DNA of 64,000 nucleotides from Microbacterium thalassium. Its GTDB lineage: Bacteria > Actinomycetota > Actinomycetes > Actinomycetales > Microbacteriaceae. The translations under genes were made by a program, and so were the position numbers. The first letter of the stretch is position 1, and every line of letters starts with the position of its first letter. This document shows, one piece after another, positions 63,836-64,000 of this stretch. The stretch spans positions 2,418,001 through 2,482,000 of the forward strand of contig NZ_JACHML010000001.1 in assembly GCF_014208045.1 (NCBI RefSeq). The letters are read 5' to 3'. The notes below the pieces were generated by a model. The model did not search any database. It had not been told where the DNA came from and saw only the letters and a list, made by a program, of their open reading frames with translations.

Positions 63836-64000
63836 TCAGTCCTCCTGCGCGTCCTCTTCGGCCCACGCCCGGGCGCGCTCGCGCAGGATCTCGGGTGCGC
63901 GTGCGGCCTCCTCGGCCGTGTCGAACGGGCCCGCCCGGTCGATCGCGGGCGAGGCGTAGCCGAACTCGACCTCGCCGGTGGTCATGTTGTACCAGTACTT
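63836..64000 (-). CDS. SPOR-domain-like small protein, C-terminal part (cut by window edge)
   Basis: The last 54 residues of a small protein, beginning KYWYNMTTGEVEFGYASP at the window edge and ending in TGA 63836-63838. The pattern YWYN-x-x-T-G-E-V-E, GPFDTAEEAARA and WAEED fits the short actinobacterial SPOR-domain-like proteins found near glnA2. Only a few N-terminal residues are likely missing. The function is unknown. Confidence 0.65.
   Translation of the reverse strand, partial: KYWYNMTTGEVEFGYASPAIDRAGPFDTAEEAARAPEILRERARAWAEEDAQED

Overview
The window looks like a chromosomal segment of a high-GC actinobacterium, most likely a member of the Microbacteriaceae (Microbacterium-like). 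The gene order is typical of actinobacterial chromosomes: thrS-HIT; dut-DUF3710-DUF3159 beside DUF3093/DUF4193/sepH; a ParC/ParE pair followed by a DUF7455 gene and sigA; and glnA1-glnE-glnA2. GTG and TTG starts are common, four-base stop/start overlaps are frequent, and several start codons lie only 6-7 bases after a TANNNT hexamer, as in leaderless actinobacterial transcripts. No phage, IS element, CRISPR array or rRNA was seen.

Layout. 1-3.2 kb: end of a pyridoxal kinase gene, then thrS-HIT on the minus strand. 3.35-16.3 kb: a ten-gene accessory cluster. It holds two alpha/beta hydrolases with a cysteine at the nucleophile position, a nitroreductase-like orphan, an unusual cytochrome P450, a metallo-beta-lactamase-fold lactonase relative, two tandem paralogues of unknown function coupled to a DyP-type peroxidase, a homologue of the haem fatty-acid alpha-dioxygenases, and a GMC oxidoreductase with a long C-terminal extension. 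16.3-19.5 kb: an EF-G2-like factor, a small protein and five tRNA genes. 19.5-29.4 kb: amtB with a GlnR-like box, zapE, sufE, a hydrolase, DUF3000, RNase D, and a fadA-fadB beta-oxidation pair. 29.4-38.3 kb: dxs, aconitase, the dut operon, DUF3093, DUF4193, sepH. 38.3-49.4 kb: a phosphodiesterase-like enzyme, type IIA topoisomerase subunits, DUF7455, an unusual pair of alanine-racemase-like genes divergent from an ATP-grasp gene, a CofE-like gene coupled to sigA. 49.6-57.7 kb: PAC2 protein, leucyl aminopeptidase, lipoamide dehydrogenase, a two-lipoyl-domain E2, a kinase-like membrane protein, DUF4191, RDD protein. 57.8-64 kb: glnA1 with a GlnR-like box, glnE, glnA2 and the end of a SPOR-like gene.

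Two regions stand out. The first is the oxidative cluster. It combines a Tyr-radical type haem dioxygenase, a P450 that lacks the usual acid-alcohol pair and has a CYP152-style haem loop, a DyP peroxidase and a GMC oxidase, which suggests a bacterial lipid-hydroperoxide (oxylipin-like) pathway. The second is the alanine racemase pair at 44.5-46.2 kb. One protein keeps the PLP barrel but has lost the C-domain tyrosine. The other keeps the C-domain Tyr/Met/Asp but has lost the PLP lysine and most of the barrel. In ordinary Alr the active site is built from the barrel of one subunit and the C-domain of the other, so the pair may act as an obligate heterodimer.

Nitrogen control is a further theme: amtB and glnA1 both carry a GTNAC-n6-GAAAC box, and glnA1 keeps the adenylylation tyrosine that the neighbouring glnE product would modify. 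All functional statements rest on reading motifs by eye; no database search was run.
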